From Eubacteriales Family XIII. Incertae Sedis bacterium (GTDB lineage Bacteria > Bacillota > Clostridia > Peptostreptococcales > Anaerovoracaceae), in the NCBI GenBank assembly GCA_031257215.1, contig JAIRPC010000134.1, positions 1 to 9,518 of the forward strand: a DNA stretch of 9,518 bases, in the 5' to 3' direction. Below, piece by piece: positions 1 through 6,251 of this stretch. How positions within the stretch are numbered: position 1 is the first letter of the stretch; each line of letters opens with the position of its first letter. The notes under the pieces were generated by a model. It had not been told where the DNA came from, did not search any database, and saw nothing but the letters and a program-made list of their open reading frames with translations. The translations under genes were made by a program, and so were the position numbers.

Positions 1-2
1 CC

Positions 3-33
3 AAAAAAATTATAAAAAAAACCGAAAAATATC
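3..33 (+). promoter_or_regulatory. A-tract UP-element-like sequence
   Basis: This AT-rich block with runs of seven and eight A sits immediately upstream of the -35 box and contrasts sharply with the GC-rich genes that follow. A-tracts at this position commonly raise promoter strength by binding the C-terminal domain of the RNA polymerase alpha subunit. The role is inferred from position and composition only. What lies upstream of the window is unknown. Confidence 0.5.
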
Positions 34-62
34 TTGCAACCGCGAAATTGCTGCTATATAAT
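34..62 (+). promoter_or_regulatory. Sigma-A-type promoter of the S10-spc operon
   Basis: The -35 box TTGCAA (34-39) lies exactly 17 bp from the -10 box TATAAT (57-62). The -10 is a perfect consensus match and the -35 matches five or six positions closely enough for a strong housekeeping promoter. Transcription would start around 68-70. Bases 3-33 upstream are rich in A-tracts, as in an UP element contacted by the RNA polymerase alpha subunit, which suits a highly expressed ribosomal operon. This is the only convincing promoter seen in the window. The transcription start is inferred from spacing. Confidence 0.88.
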
Positions 63-68
63 AAACAA

Positions 69-244
69 GTTCGCGATTTTTCGCGGGCTATAACTGTTTG
101 TGCCGTGCGCCAGGAGCGCGTTGGCCGGACAGCGCCGCATGAGGTTGCCAGAGGGCACGGCTGGGTAATTCCTGCGGTTGAAAGGGTCACAGAATCCTCG
201 CCCACAATCGTGCAGGGCGAACAGAAGCCAGTTTGGAGGTATTA
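69..244 (+). promoter_or_regulatory. Structured 5' leader of the S10 operon
   Basis: About 175 nt separate the predicted transcription start from the rpsJ start codon, and I see no convincing reading frame with a ribosome binding site in it. Inverted repeats include CGCGA (72-76) with TCGCG (81-85) across a TTTT loop, and GCCGTGC (102-108) with GCACGGC (155-161) enclosing a GC-rich interior. A further pair is TCGCCC (198-203) with GGGCGA (215-220), just before the Shine-Dalgarno site. S10-operon leaders in some bacteria are autoregulated, classically by L4 in Escherichia coli. Whether this leader binds a ribosomal protein is inference. No U-rich attenuator terminator is visible. Confidence 0.55.
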
Positions 245-556
245 ATGGCAGAGCAACAAAAGATAAGGATCAGGCTGAAAGCATACGAGTCGGAGATTCT
301 TGACAAGGCCGCCGCGGACATTGTGGACACGGCGAAAAGGAACGGAGCCAAGGTTTCCGGACCCATCCCGCTGCCTACGGAGAAAGAAGTGGTTACGATA
401 CTCCGCGCCGTCCACAAATACAAGGACAGCCGCGAGCAGTTCGAGCAGCGCACGCACAAGCGGCTCATCGTTATCAGCCAGACGACGACCAAGACGGTCG
501 ATTCGCTGATGAAGCTGGACCTCGCCGCGGGCGTGGACATAGAAATCAAGCTATAA
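245..556 (+). CDS. rpsJ: 30S ribosomal protein S10
   Basis: S10 is a 30S head protein that also acts as NusE: with NusB it supports antitermination and links transcribing polymerase to the ribosome. The product has 103 residues, the normal length for the family. Diagnostic stretches are IRIRLKAY (7-14), GPIPLPTEK (39-47), HKYKDSREQFE (57-67), RTHKRL (69-74) and the conserved ending GVDIEIKL. The ATG at 245 is chosen over an in-frame TTG at 233 because TTGGAGGT (233-240) contains the Shine-Dalgarno site and the protein then begins MAEQQKIRIR as in homologues. It is the first gene after the promoter and is separated from rplC by an unusually long gap. Confidence 0.99.
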   Translation: MAEQQKIRIRLKAYESEILDKAAADIVDTAKRNGAKVSGPIPLPTEKEVVTILRAVHKYKDSREQFEQRTHKRLIVISQTTTKTVDSLMKLDLAAGVDIEIKL

Positions 557-703
557 GTTATCGCAAGGCTTTATATGACTGCATGCGAACAAGCTGAATA
601 ACAGTAACACTAGCGAAGGATTTTTCCTGTTTGGTCAGGCGCGAAGCCGCCAAGCTGAAAAAAGATGAGCTAAGAATGCAGTCCGCTGTAAGGAGGTTAG
701 AAA
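557..703 (+). other. Noncoding gap between rpsJ and rplC with inverted repeats; possible structured RNA
   Basis: This 147-bp gap is far longer than any other internal spacer here and has no supported gene. GACTGCAT (577-584) is perfectly complementary to ATGCAGTC (676-683), so the two could form an 8-bp closing stem around the interior. Inside are AGGA (617-620) with TCCT (625-628) around TTTT, and TTGG (631-634) with CCAA (650-653) enclosing GGC (638-640) with GCC (646-648) around GCGAA. The nine-base sequence CAAGCTGAA occurs twice (590-598 and 651-659). The element ends just before the rplC Shine-Dalgarno site, so it could control rplC translation or be an RNA processing site. The function is inferred. 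Confidence 0.45.
690..697 (+). promoter_or_regulatory. Strong Shine-Dalgarno site of rplC
   Basis: AAGGAGGT lies six bases before the GTG start of rplC and is fully complementary to the 3' end of 16S rRNA. It is among the strongest ribosome binding sites in the window and supports the GTG as the true start. It lies just downstream of the potential long-range stem ending at 683. Confidence 0.9.
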
Positions 704-1384
704 GTGGCAACAACAATATTGGGGAGAAAAGTCGGCATGACGCAGATTTTCTCCGATGACGGAAACCTGATTCCCGTCACGGTCATAGAGGCCGGACCGG
801 TAACGGTCGTTCAGGTCAAGACTGTCGAAAACGACGGCTACGCCGCCGCGCAGATCGGTTTTGAGGATTTGAAAGAAAATCGTGCCAACAGGCCCACGAA
901 GGGGCATTTTGAGAAATGGGGAGTCCCGCTCAAAAAGCACCTCGCGGAGATTCGGCTCGCCGAGGGCGAGAGCTACGAGAGCGGGCAGGTAATAACCGTC
1001 TCGGATTTCGTGGTCGGCAGCTTCCTCGACGTGACGGGGGTTTCCAAGGGCAAGGGCACGCAGGGCAACATCAAGCGCCACGGCCACCACAGGGGGCCAA
1101 TGACGCATGGTTCCAAGCACAAGAGGCTTGCGGGCGCGCTGGCTGCGGGTACGTACCCGTCGCGCGTGTTCAAGGGCAACGCGGGCCCAGGGCGAATGGG
1201 CAATGAGACCGTTACCGTGCAGAACCTCGAATTGGTGGGGATAGTGCCTGAGCGCAACGCCATGCTCGTCAAGGGCGCGGTACCAGGCAGGCGCGGCGGG
1301 CTCTTGAAGATCCGCTACGCTGTCAAGCGCGAGGTTCCGCCTGCCCCAGCCGCGGAGCAGTCCGATGCTAAGGCTGCGGAATAA
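704..1384 (+). CDS. rplC: 50S ribosomal protein L3
   Basis: L3 binds 23S rRNA early in 50S assembly and sends an extension toward the peptidyl transferase centre. The 226-residue product has the expected start, ILGRKVGMTQIF (5-16), the G/K-rich central segment VSKGKGTQG (113-121), and the family signature FKGNAGPGRMGNETVTVQNL (156-175). It is somewhat longer than the roughly 210 residues usual for bacteria, because of an Ala/Pro-rich end (about 212-226). At the position of the methylated glutamine in the enterobacterial GQMGN motif this protein has Arg (GRMGN, about residue 164). The start is GTG with an excellent Shine-Dalgarno site. rplD begins 21 bp after the stop. Confidence 0.99.
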   Translation: MATTILGRKVGMTQIFSDDGNLIPVTVIEAGPVTVVQVKTVENDGYAAAQIGFEDLKENRANRPTKGHFEKWGVPLKKHLAEIRLAEGESYESGQVITVSDFVVGSFLDVTGVSKGKGTQGNIKRHGHHRGPMTHGSKHKRLAGALAAGTYPSRVFKGNAGPGRMGNETVTVQNLELVGIVPERNAMLVKGAVPGRRGGLLKIRYAVKREVPPAPAAEQSDAKAAE

Positions 1385-1405
1385 GGAAAGCGAGGGATTT
1401 GGCAC

Positions 1406-2029
1406 ATGGCAAAATTAAATGTAGTAAAACAAGACGGCAGCCCCGCGGGCGACATCACGCTGAATGATGCTGTATTCGGCATAGAGCCCAACGAGTACGC
1501 CGTATACGAGGCGGTCAAGAATTACCGCGCCAACCAGAGGCAGGGCACGCAGTCCGCAAAGACGCGTTCCGAGGTCAGGGGCGGCGGCAGGAAGCCTTTC
1601 CGCCAGAAAGGCACCGGCCGGGCGCGCCAGGGCAGCAGGGTTGCCCCGAACCATGTCGGCGGCGGCGTGGTGTTCGCGCCCAAGCCGAGGGATTACAGCT
1701 ATAAGATTCCGAAGAAGGTGAAGCGGCTGGCTATGAAGTCCGTGCTTTCGGCGAAGGTGCAGGACAAAGAGATCATCATCGTGGACAGCCTTTCTTTCGA
1801 GGTGCCGAAAACGAAAGAGATGATGGCTTTCCTCGCGAATGTCAACGCGGAGAAGAAAGCTCTCATCGTGACTGCGGGCAAGGACGAGAACGTGGTCCGC
1901 TCCGCGTCGAACATCCCGGGCGTCGAGACCCGCCACACGGGTTCGCTCAACGTATACGACATCCTGAACCACATCAGCTTTATCGTGACCAAGGATGCGG
2001 TCAAGAAAATTGAGGAGGTGTATTCATAA
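1406..2029 (+). CDS. rplD: 50S ribosomal protein L4
   Basis: L4 folds a globular domain on the 50S surface and sends a long basic loop into the exit-tunnel wall, near the macrolide region. In some bacteria it also represses the S10 operon. The 207-residue product has normal length. The tunnel loop is plain: VRGGGRKPFRQKGTGRARQG (57-76), then GGGVVFAPKPRDY (85-97). The C-terminal globular part carries LNVYDILNH (181-189). The ATG at 1406 gives MAKLNVVKQDG, a typical start. Its ribosome site is modest (GAGGG about 9 bases upstream). The stop codon overlaps the rplW start by one base (TAATG, 2027-2031), which suggests translational coupling. Confidence 0.99.
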   Translation: MAKLNVVKQDGSPAGDITLNDAVFGIEPNEYAVYEAVKNYRANQRQGTQSAKTRSEVRGGGRKPFRQKGTGRARQGSRVAPNHVGGGVVFAPKPRDYSYKIPKKVKRLAMKSVLSAKVQDKEIIIVDSLSFEVPKTKEMMAFLANVNAEKKALIVTAGKDENVVRSASNIPGVETRHTGSLNVYDILNHISFIVTKDAVKKIEEVYS

Positions 2030-2319
2030 TGAGATCGCCTTACGATGTTATCATCAAGCCCGTTATTTCGGAGAAGAGCATGGCGGGCGCCGAGAACAAA
2101 CGGTATACGTTCCGCGTAGCGACCGACGCCAACAAGACGGAGATAAAGAGATCCGTCGAGGAGATCTTCGGCGTTGATGTCGCCAGGGTCAACACCATGA
2201 ATTACAGCGGCAAACTAAAAAGAATGGGCAGGAATATAGGGCGCAGGGCGTCCTACAAGAAAGCCATCGTGATCCTTGCCAAGGACAGCAAGGAAATCGA
2301 GTTTTTCCAGAGCTTGTAG
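2029..2319 (+). CDS. rplW: 50S ribosomal protein L23
   Basis: L23 sits at the polypeptide exit and is the docking point for trigger factor and signal recognition particle. The 96-residue product is the usual size. It has the N-terminal PVISEK (11-16), in which Glu15 aligns with Escherichia coli Glu18, the residue that contacts trigger factor. It also has the family pattern DANKTEIKRSVEEIFGV (33-49) and the basic loop KLKRMGRNIGRR (62-73). A strong Shine-Dalgarno site, GAGGAGGTG (2012-2020), lies inside the end of rplD, and the start codon overlaps the rplD stop by one base. Confidence 0.98.
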   Translation: MRSPYDVIIKPVISEKSMAGAENKRYTFRVATDANKTEIKRSVEEIFGVDVARVNTMNYSGKLKRMGRNIGRRASYKKAIVILAKDSKEIEFFQSL

Positions 2320-2334
2320 AAAGGAGCCTGAGGT

Positions 2335-3168
2335 ATGGGTATCAAAAAATACAATCCGACGACTCCGGGACTCAGGGGCATGACGGTTTCCACATTCGAG
2401 GAGATCACGGCAACGAAGCCCGAGAAATCGCTTACAGTCACGCTGAAAAAGCATTCCGGACGCAATGTGCGCGGGAAGATCACAGTGCGCCACAGGGGTG
2501 GCGGTTACAGGCTGAAGTACCGTATCATAGATTTCAAGCGCAACAAGGACGACATCCCTGCGCGAGTCAAGACCATAGAATACGATCCGGGCCGCAGCGC
2601 GAACATAGCGCTTCTGGCATACGCGGACGGCGAAAAGCGCTACATCATTGCGCCTGACAAGCTGAAGGTCGGCGACGTCCTCTACTCGGGGACGACTGCG
2701 GACATCAAGCCAGGCAACGCGCTTCCGCTCGCGAACATCCCTGTCGGCACGATTATACACAACATAGAGCTGAAAGCTGGCAAGGGTGCGCAGATAGTGC
2801 GTTCGGCGGGTACGAGCGCGCAGCTCATGGCCCGCGAGGGCGGGTTCGCCCAGGTGCGCCTGCCGTCCGGCGAGGTGCGCAAGGTGCATGTTGAATGCCG
2901 CGCCACTATCGGCGTGGTCGGCAATCTCGACCACAACCAGATAAAGCTCGGCAAGGCTGGGCGCAAGCGCCACATGGGCATCAGGCCCACGGTCAGAGGT
3001 TCGGTCATGAACCCGAACGACCACCCGCACGGCGGTGGCGAGGGCAAGGCCGGAATAGGTCGCGTCGGTCCTGTAACGCCTTGGGGCAAGCCCACTCTCG
3101 GCTACAAGACGAGAAAGAAAAACAAGCACTCCGATAAGTATATCGTGAAAAGACGCGGCGAGAAGTAG
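2335..3168 (+). CDS. rplB: 50S ribosomal protein L2
   Basis: L2 is one of the most conserved 50S proteins. It is needed for subunit association and for a fully active peptidyl transferase centre. The 277-residue product matches the usual 273-277. It shows the start MGIKKYNPTTPGLRGM, the RNA-binding OB-fold region with GRNVRGKITVRHRGGG (42-57), and the C-terminal signature NPNDHPHGGGEG (226-237). His230 there corresponds to Escherichia coli His229 near the catalytic centre. The end is a basic tail typical of L2. The ATG is eight bases after AAGGAG (2321-2326). Confidence 0.99.
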   Translation: MGIKKYNPTTPGLRGMTVSTFEEITATKPEKSLTVTLKKHSGRNVRGKITVRHRGGGYRLKYRIIDFKRNKDDIPARVKTIEYDPGRSANIALLAYADGEKRYIIAPDKLKVGDVLYSGTTADIKPGNALPLANIPVGTIIHNIELKAGKGAQIVRSAGTSAQLMAREGGFAQVRLPSGEVRKVHVECRATIGVVGNLDHNQIKLGKAGRKRHMGIRPTVRGSVMNPNDHPHGGGEGKAGIGRVGPVTPWGKPTLGYKTRKKNKHSDKYIVKRRGEK

Positions 3169-3187
3169 TTGGAAGGAGTAGCATATA

Positions 3188-3571
3188 ATGGGTAGATCGG
3201 TAAAAAAAGGTCCTTTCGTGGACAGGAAATTGCTCAAAACCATCGACGAGCTTAACGCGGCGAACCAGAAGCGCGTGCTCCGTACGTGGTCGAGGCCGTC
3301 CACGATATTCCCGCAGATGGTGGGGCACACCATAGCGGTACACGACGGGCGCAGGCATGTCCCCGTGTATATCACAGAGGACATGGTAGGGCATAGGCTG
3401 GGGGAATTCGCCCCCACGAGGACATACAGAGGGCATGGCTCGGACAAGAGCACGAGGGTGAAAAAGACCTCGGGCGCGGGCGCTATGGCAGCGGCGGCGG
3501 CCGCACCGGCGGCTTCGAGCGGCGGCGCTGAGGCTCCGGCGGATGCCGCGCCAGCGGCGGCCTCTGAGTAA
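3188..3571 (+). CDS. rpsS: 30S ribosomal protein S19 with Ala/Pro-rich C-terminal tail
   Basis: S19 pairs with S13 in the 30S head, near the A-site tRNA and intersubunit bridges. Residues 1-92 are a standard S19: RSVKKGPFVD near the start, TIFPQMVGHTIAVHDGRRHV (39-58), then YITEDMVGHRLGEFAPTR (61-78) and TYRGH. Bacterial S19 normally ends near residue 92-95. Here about 34 more residues follow (94-127), consisting almost wholly of Ala with Pro, Gly, Ser and a few acidic residues, and likely disordered. The reading frame is open through the tail to a TAA-TAG pair, so the tail is not explained by a missed stop. SD GGAAGGAG (3171-3178) supports the start. Confidence 0.98.
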   Translation: MGRSVKKGPFVDRKLLKTIDELNAANQKRVLRTWSRPSTIFPQMVGHTIAVHDGRRHVPVYITEDMVGHRLGEFAPTRTYRGHGSDKSTRVKKTSGAGAMAAAAAAPAASSGGAEAPADAAPAAASE

Positions 3572-3594
3572 TAGGAAGGGGTTAGAGCAGATAC

Positions 3595-3936
3595 ATGGAA
3601 GCAAGAGCGATAGCAAAATACGTCAGGATCTCTCCTATCAAGTTGAAGCCCGTCATGAATCTCATACGCGGCAAGGATTTGGAGGAAGCTCTAATAATCT
3701 TGAAGTTCACGCCCGGCAAGGGCAGCGAGCTGGTTGAGCGCGTGGTGCAGTCCGCTGCCGCCAACGCCGAGAACAACCACGAAATGAACCGCGACGTGCT
3801 GTATGTGGCAGGCGCCAGCGCGAACCAGGGGCCGACCATGAAAAGATGGCGCCCGGGTGCGCAGGGCAGGGCTTCGCAGATACTGAAAAGGAGCAGCCAC
3901 ATAGAGATCGTCTTGAAGGAGAAGTCGGATGAATAA
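3595..3936 (+). CDS. rplV: 50S ribosomal protein L22
   Basis: L22 binds 23S rRNA, and its long beta-hairpin lines the exit tunnel opposite L4, where changes can alter macrolide response. The 113-residue product is normal in size. The N-terminal part has VRISPIKLKPVMNLIRGK (10-27). The hairpin and its tip are MKRWRPGAQGRA (82-93), followed by the family signature ILKRSSHIEIVL (96-107). A purine-rich site, AGGAAGGGG (3573-3581), lies about 12 bases from the ATG, a slightly long spacing. rpsC follows after 17 bp. Confidence 0.99.
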   Translation: MEARAIAKYVRISPIKLKPVMNLIRGKDLEEALIILKFTPGKGSELVERVVQSAAANAENNHEMNRDVLYVAGASANQGPTMKRWRPGAQGRASQILKRSSHIEIVLKEKSDE

Positions 3937-3953
3937 TAAGGAGATATTGTAAG

Positions 3954-4940
3954 ATGGGACAGAAAGTAAGCCCACACGGGTTTAGGGTCGGCATTATAAG
4001 CGACTGGGATTCCAAGTGGTACGCGAACAAGAAGGATTTCGCGGACTATCTGATTGAGGACAACAAGATCAGGGCGTTCATCAAGAAGAAGCTCTATGCC
4101 GCGGGTATCTCCAAGACTGTCATTGAGCGCGCCGCAGCAGGCCAGCTCAAAGTGACGGTGATGACGGACAAGCCGGGGATCATTATCGGCCGTTCGGGAG
4201 AGGGCACCGCGGAGCTGAAAGCGGCGCTTGAAAAGCTCACGAAGAAGATCGTGCATGTCTACATTGTAGAGGTGCGCAGGTCGGAGCTTGACGCGCAGCT
4301 CACCGCTGAGAGCATAGCACAGGCGCTCGAAAAGAGGGTGTCGTTCAGGCGCGCCATGAAGCAGGCGATAGGCCGCACCATGAAAGCGAACGCCAAGGGC
4401 ATCAAGGTTCTCGTATCGGGCAGGCTCGGCGGCGCGGAGATCGCGCGAAGCGAAAAATACAACGAAGGCAATGTGCCGCTGCACACGCTCAGGGCGAACA
4501 TCAACTACGGGTTTGCCGAAGCGGACACCACCTACGGAAAGATAGGCGTGAAGGTCTGGATCAACTTGGGCGAGCGCCTTGAAAAGGGGCTGATGAGCCC
4601 CATCCCCGACAACAAGGGCGACCGCGACCGCGGGCGCGACGGCCGCAGAGGCCGCAGGGGCGAACGCGACGGCGACCGTCCGCGCAGGGATCGCAGGGAC
4701 GGCCCTGGCGGCAGGGGCCGCAGGGACGACGGCCCGGCTATCGCGAGGGCGGTCAACCCGCGCAAGCGCATAAAACCGAAGTATGACCCGGCTGCGGAAG
4801 CGCGCAAGGCGGCAGAGGCCAAGCGCGCGGCGGAGGAGGCTGCGGCGGCTGAGGCGGCGGAAGCGACCGCCGATGCGGCTGTGGAGGCTCCCGCTGCAAT
4901 AGAGCAGGCGGTACCCGCAAGCGAAGGGGGTGAAGAATAA
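3954..4940 (+). CDS. rpsC: 30S ribosomal protein S3 with long low-complexity C-terminal extension
   Basis: S3 lies at the mRNA entry of the 30S head and contributes to the ribosome's helicase activity. The core is standard: MGQKVSPHGFRVGI start, a type II KH domain with its GRSG loop at 79-82, LDAQLTAESIAQALEKRVSF (112-131), and the C-terminal domain with RTMKANAKGIKVLVSGRLGG (141-160) and HTLRANINYGFAEA (177-190). Bacterial S3 usually ends at about 210-235 residues; this one has 328. Residues 222-257 form an Arg/Gly/Asp-rich tract, 261-280 a basic Pro-containing link, and 278-328 an Ala/Glu-rich part that may be helical before an acidic end. The frame is intact. Its TAA overlaps the rplP ATG by one base. 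Confidence 0.98.
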   Translation: MGQKVSPHGFRVGIISDWDSKWYANKKDFADYLIEDNKIRAFIKKKLYAAGISKTVIERAAAGQLKVTVMTDKPGIIIGRSGEGTAELKAALEKLTKKIVHVYIVEVRRSELDAQLTAESIAQALEKRVSFRRAMKQAIGRTMKANAKGIKVLVSGRLGGAEIARSEKYNEGNVPLHTLRANINYGFAEADTTYGKIGVKVWINLGERLEKGLMSPIPDNKGDRDRGRDGRRGRRGERDGDRPRRDRRDGPGGRGRRDDGPAIARAVNPRKRIKPKYDPAAEARKAAEAKRAAEEAAAAEAAEATADAAVEAPAAIEQAVPASEGGEE

Positions 4941-5377
4941 TGTTAATGCCAAAGAGAGTAAAACGCCGCAGGGTCCACAGAGGGCGCATGAAGGGCGTCG
5001 CGACCAGGGGCAACACGATTTCCTACGGAAGCTACGGCTTGGTGGCGCTCGAACCCGGATGGATCAAGTCCAACCAGATAGAGGCCGCGCGTATCGCTAT
5101 GACGCGTTCGATCCGCAGGGGCGGCAAGGTATTCATCAAGATTTTCCCGCACAAGCCCGTCACGAAGAAGCCCGCCGAGGTCAGGATGGGTTCAGGTAAG
5201 GGCGCACCCGAGTTTTGGGTGGCGGTTGTCAAGCCTGGACGCATCATGTTCGAAATCGACGGGGTGACGGAGGAACAGGCGAAGGAGGCCATGCGCCTTG
5301 CTTCGCACAAGCTCCCCATCAGGTCGAAGTTCGTCGCGAAGGGCGAGGAGCTGATAAAAGGTGGTGAATCTAAATGA
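4940..5377 (+). CDS. rplP: 50S ribosomal protein L16
   Basis: L16 binds at the A-site region of the 50S subunit, contacts tRNA and is a late assembly protein. The 145-residue product is about the standard length. It begins MLMPKRVKRRRVHRGRMKG, which fits the family and favours the ATG at 4940 over the in-frame ATG at 4946. Signatures are WIKSNQIEAARIAMTR (41-56) and RMGSGKGAPEFWVAVVKPG (82-100). Arg82 is in the position of the arginine hydroxylated in Escherichia coli L16. It overlaps rpsC by one base (TAATG) and rpmC by four (ATGA), suggesting coupled translation. Confidence 0.99.
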   Translation: MLMPKRVKRRRVHRGRMKGVATRGNTISYGSYGLVALEPGWIKSNQIEAARIAMTRSIRRGGKVFIKIFPHKPVTKKPAEVRMGSGKGAPEFWVAVVKPGRIMFEIDGVTEEQAKEAMRLASHKLPIRSKFVAKGEELIKGGESK

Positions 5378-5583
5378 ATCTGGAAAAGATAAGAAATATG
5401 ACAGACATCGAGCTTGAAAGCGAGCTTGTCAAGATGAAAACCGAGCTGTTCAACCTGCGGTTTCAGCATGTGACGGGTCAGCTCGAAAACCCGATAAAGA
5501 TGCGCGAGGTCAAGAAAGACATTGCTCGCATCAAGACCGTTATCAGAGAAAAAGAGCTCGCCGCCGAGCAGCAGGCAGGTTAA
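5374..5583 (+). CDS. rpmC: 50S ribosomal protein L29
   Basis: L29 is a small two-helix protein beside L23 at the exit-tunnel opening. The 69-residue product has the expected pattern: an N-terminal helix with MTDIELESELVKMKTELFNL (9-28), the signature RFQHVTGQLENP (29-40), then a second helix rich in Lys, Arg and Ile. The start overlaps the rplP stop by four bases (ATGA, 5374-5377). AAAGGTGGTG (5357-5366) inside rplP serves as the ribosome binding site. Confidence 0.98.
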   Translation: MNLEKIRNMTDIELESELVKMKTELFNLRFQHVTGQLENPIKMREVKKDIARIKTVIREKELAAEQQAG

Positions 5584-5601
5584 AGGGAAGGAGGACAGGC
5601 G

Positions 5602-5862
5602 ATGGCAAATGACAGAAATTTGAGAAAAACCAGAGTCGGTGTCGTCGTAAGCGACAAGATGGACAAAACCATCACGGTCGCGGTCGAGGATTTCGTCAGA
5701 CATTCCCTTTACGGAAAGGCTGTCAAGAGGACGAAGAAGTTCAAGGCCCACGACGAGAGCAACGAGTGCAATATCGGCGACAAGGTGAGAATCATGGAAA
5801 CAAGGCCGCTGTCGAAAGACAAGCGCTGGCGTCTTGTGAACGTTGTCGAGAAAGTGAAGTAA
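5602..5862 (+). CDS. rpsQ: 30S ribosomal protein S17
   Basis: S17 is a primary 16S rRNA binder in the 30S body with an OB fold. The 86-residue product is the usual size. It has RKTRVGVVVSDKMDKTITV (8-26) and the C-terminal signature GDKVRIMETRPLSKDKRWRL (59-78). AAGGAGG (5588-5594) lies seven bases before the ATG. It is 18 bp after rpmC and 10 bp before rplN. Confidence 0.99.
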   Translation: MANDRNLRKTRVGVVVSDKMDKTITVAVEDFVRHSLYGKAVKRTKKFKAHDESNECNIGDKVRIMETRPLSKDKRWRLVNVVEKVK

Positions 5863-5872
5863 GGAGTCGGCT

Positions 5873-6241
5873 ATGATACAAAACGAAACAAGGATCAAGG
5901 TTGCCGACAATTCCGGCGCCAAAGAGCTGCTCGTCATACGCATACTCGGCGGGACGAGCCGCAGGTACGCTAACATAGGCGACGTAGTCGTCTGTGCAGT
6001 CAAGGATGCCACGCCCGGCGGCGTGGTGAAGAAGAGCGATGTCGTGAAAGCGGTAGTAGTGCGCACCAAGAAAGGCGCGCGCAGGGGCGACGGCAGCTAC
6101 GTGAAGTTCGACCAGAATGCGGGCGTCATTATCAAAGAGGACAAAACGCCTGTCGGTACGCGTATATTCGGCCCTGTCGCAAGGGAGCTGCGCGAAAAAG
6201 GTTTCATGAAAATCGTATCGCTCGCTCCGGAAGTCTTATAG
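5873..6241 (+). CDS. rplN: 50S ribosomal protein L14
   Basis: L14 is a five-stranded beta-barrel at the 50S interface. It forms an intersubunit bridge with 16S rRNA and is the docking site of the silencing factor RsfS. The 122-residue product has exactly the common length. Landmarks are the start MIQNETRIKVADNSGAKELL (1-20), IGDVVVCAVKDATPGG (35-50), VVRTKKGARRGDGSYVKFD (62-80) and RIFGPVARELR (97-107). AAGGAG (5861-5866) overlaps the rpsQ stop and sits six bases before the ATG. Confidence 0.99.
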   Translation: MIQNETRIKVADNSGAKELLVIRILGGTSRRYANIGDVVVCAVKDATPGGVVKKSDVVKAVVVRTKKGARRGDGSYVKFDQNAGVIIKEDKTPVGTRIFGPVARELREKGFMKIVSLAPEVL

Positions 6242-6251
6242 GAGGCAGGCG

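Noticed and set aside
48..245. Short + strand frame across the leader into the rpsJ start
   Set aside because: It would start upstream of the predicted transcription start, has no Shine-Dalgarno site and resembles no leader peptide.
2215..3453. Long open frame of about 412 codons on the - strand across rplB and rpsS
   Set aside because: It lies opposite two certain genes, has no ribosome binding site or recognisable domain, and arises from GC-rich codon use.
3582..4952. Long open frame of about 456 codons on the - strand across rplV and rpsC
   Set aside because: It is a shadow of the codon bias and low-complexity tail of rpsC; its residue mix (runs of Arg, Ala, Val, Pro) is typical of an antisense reading.
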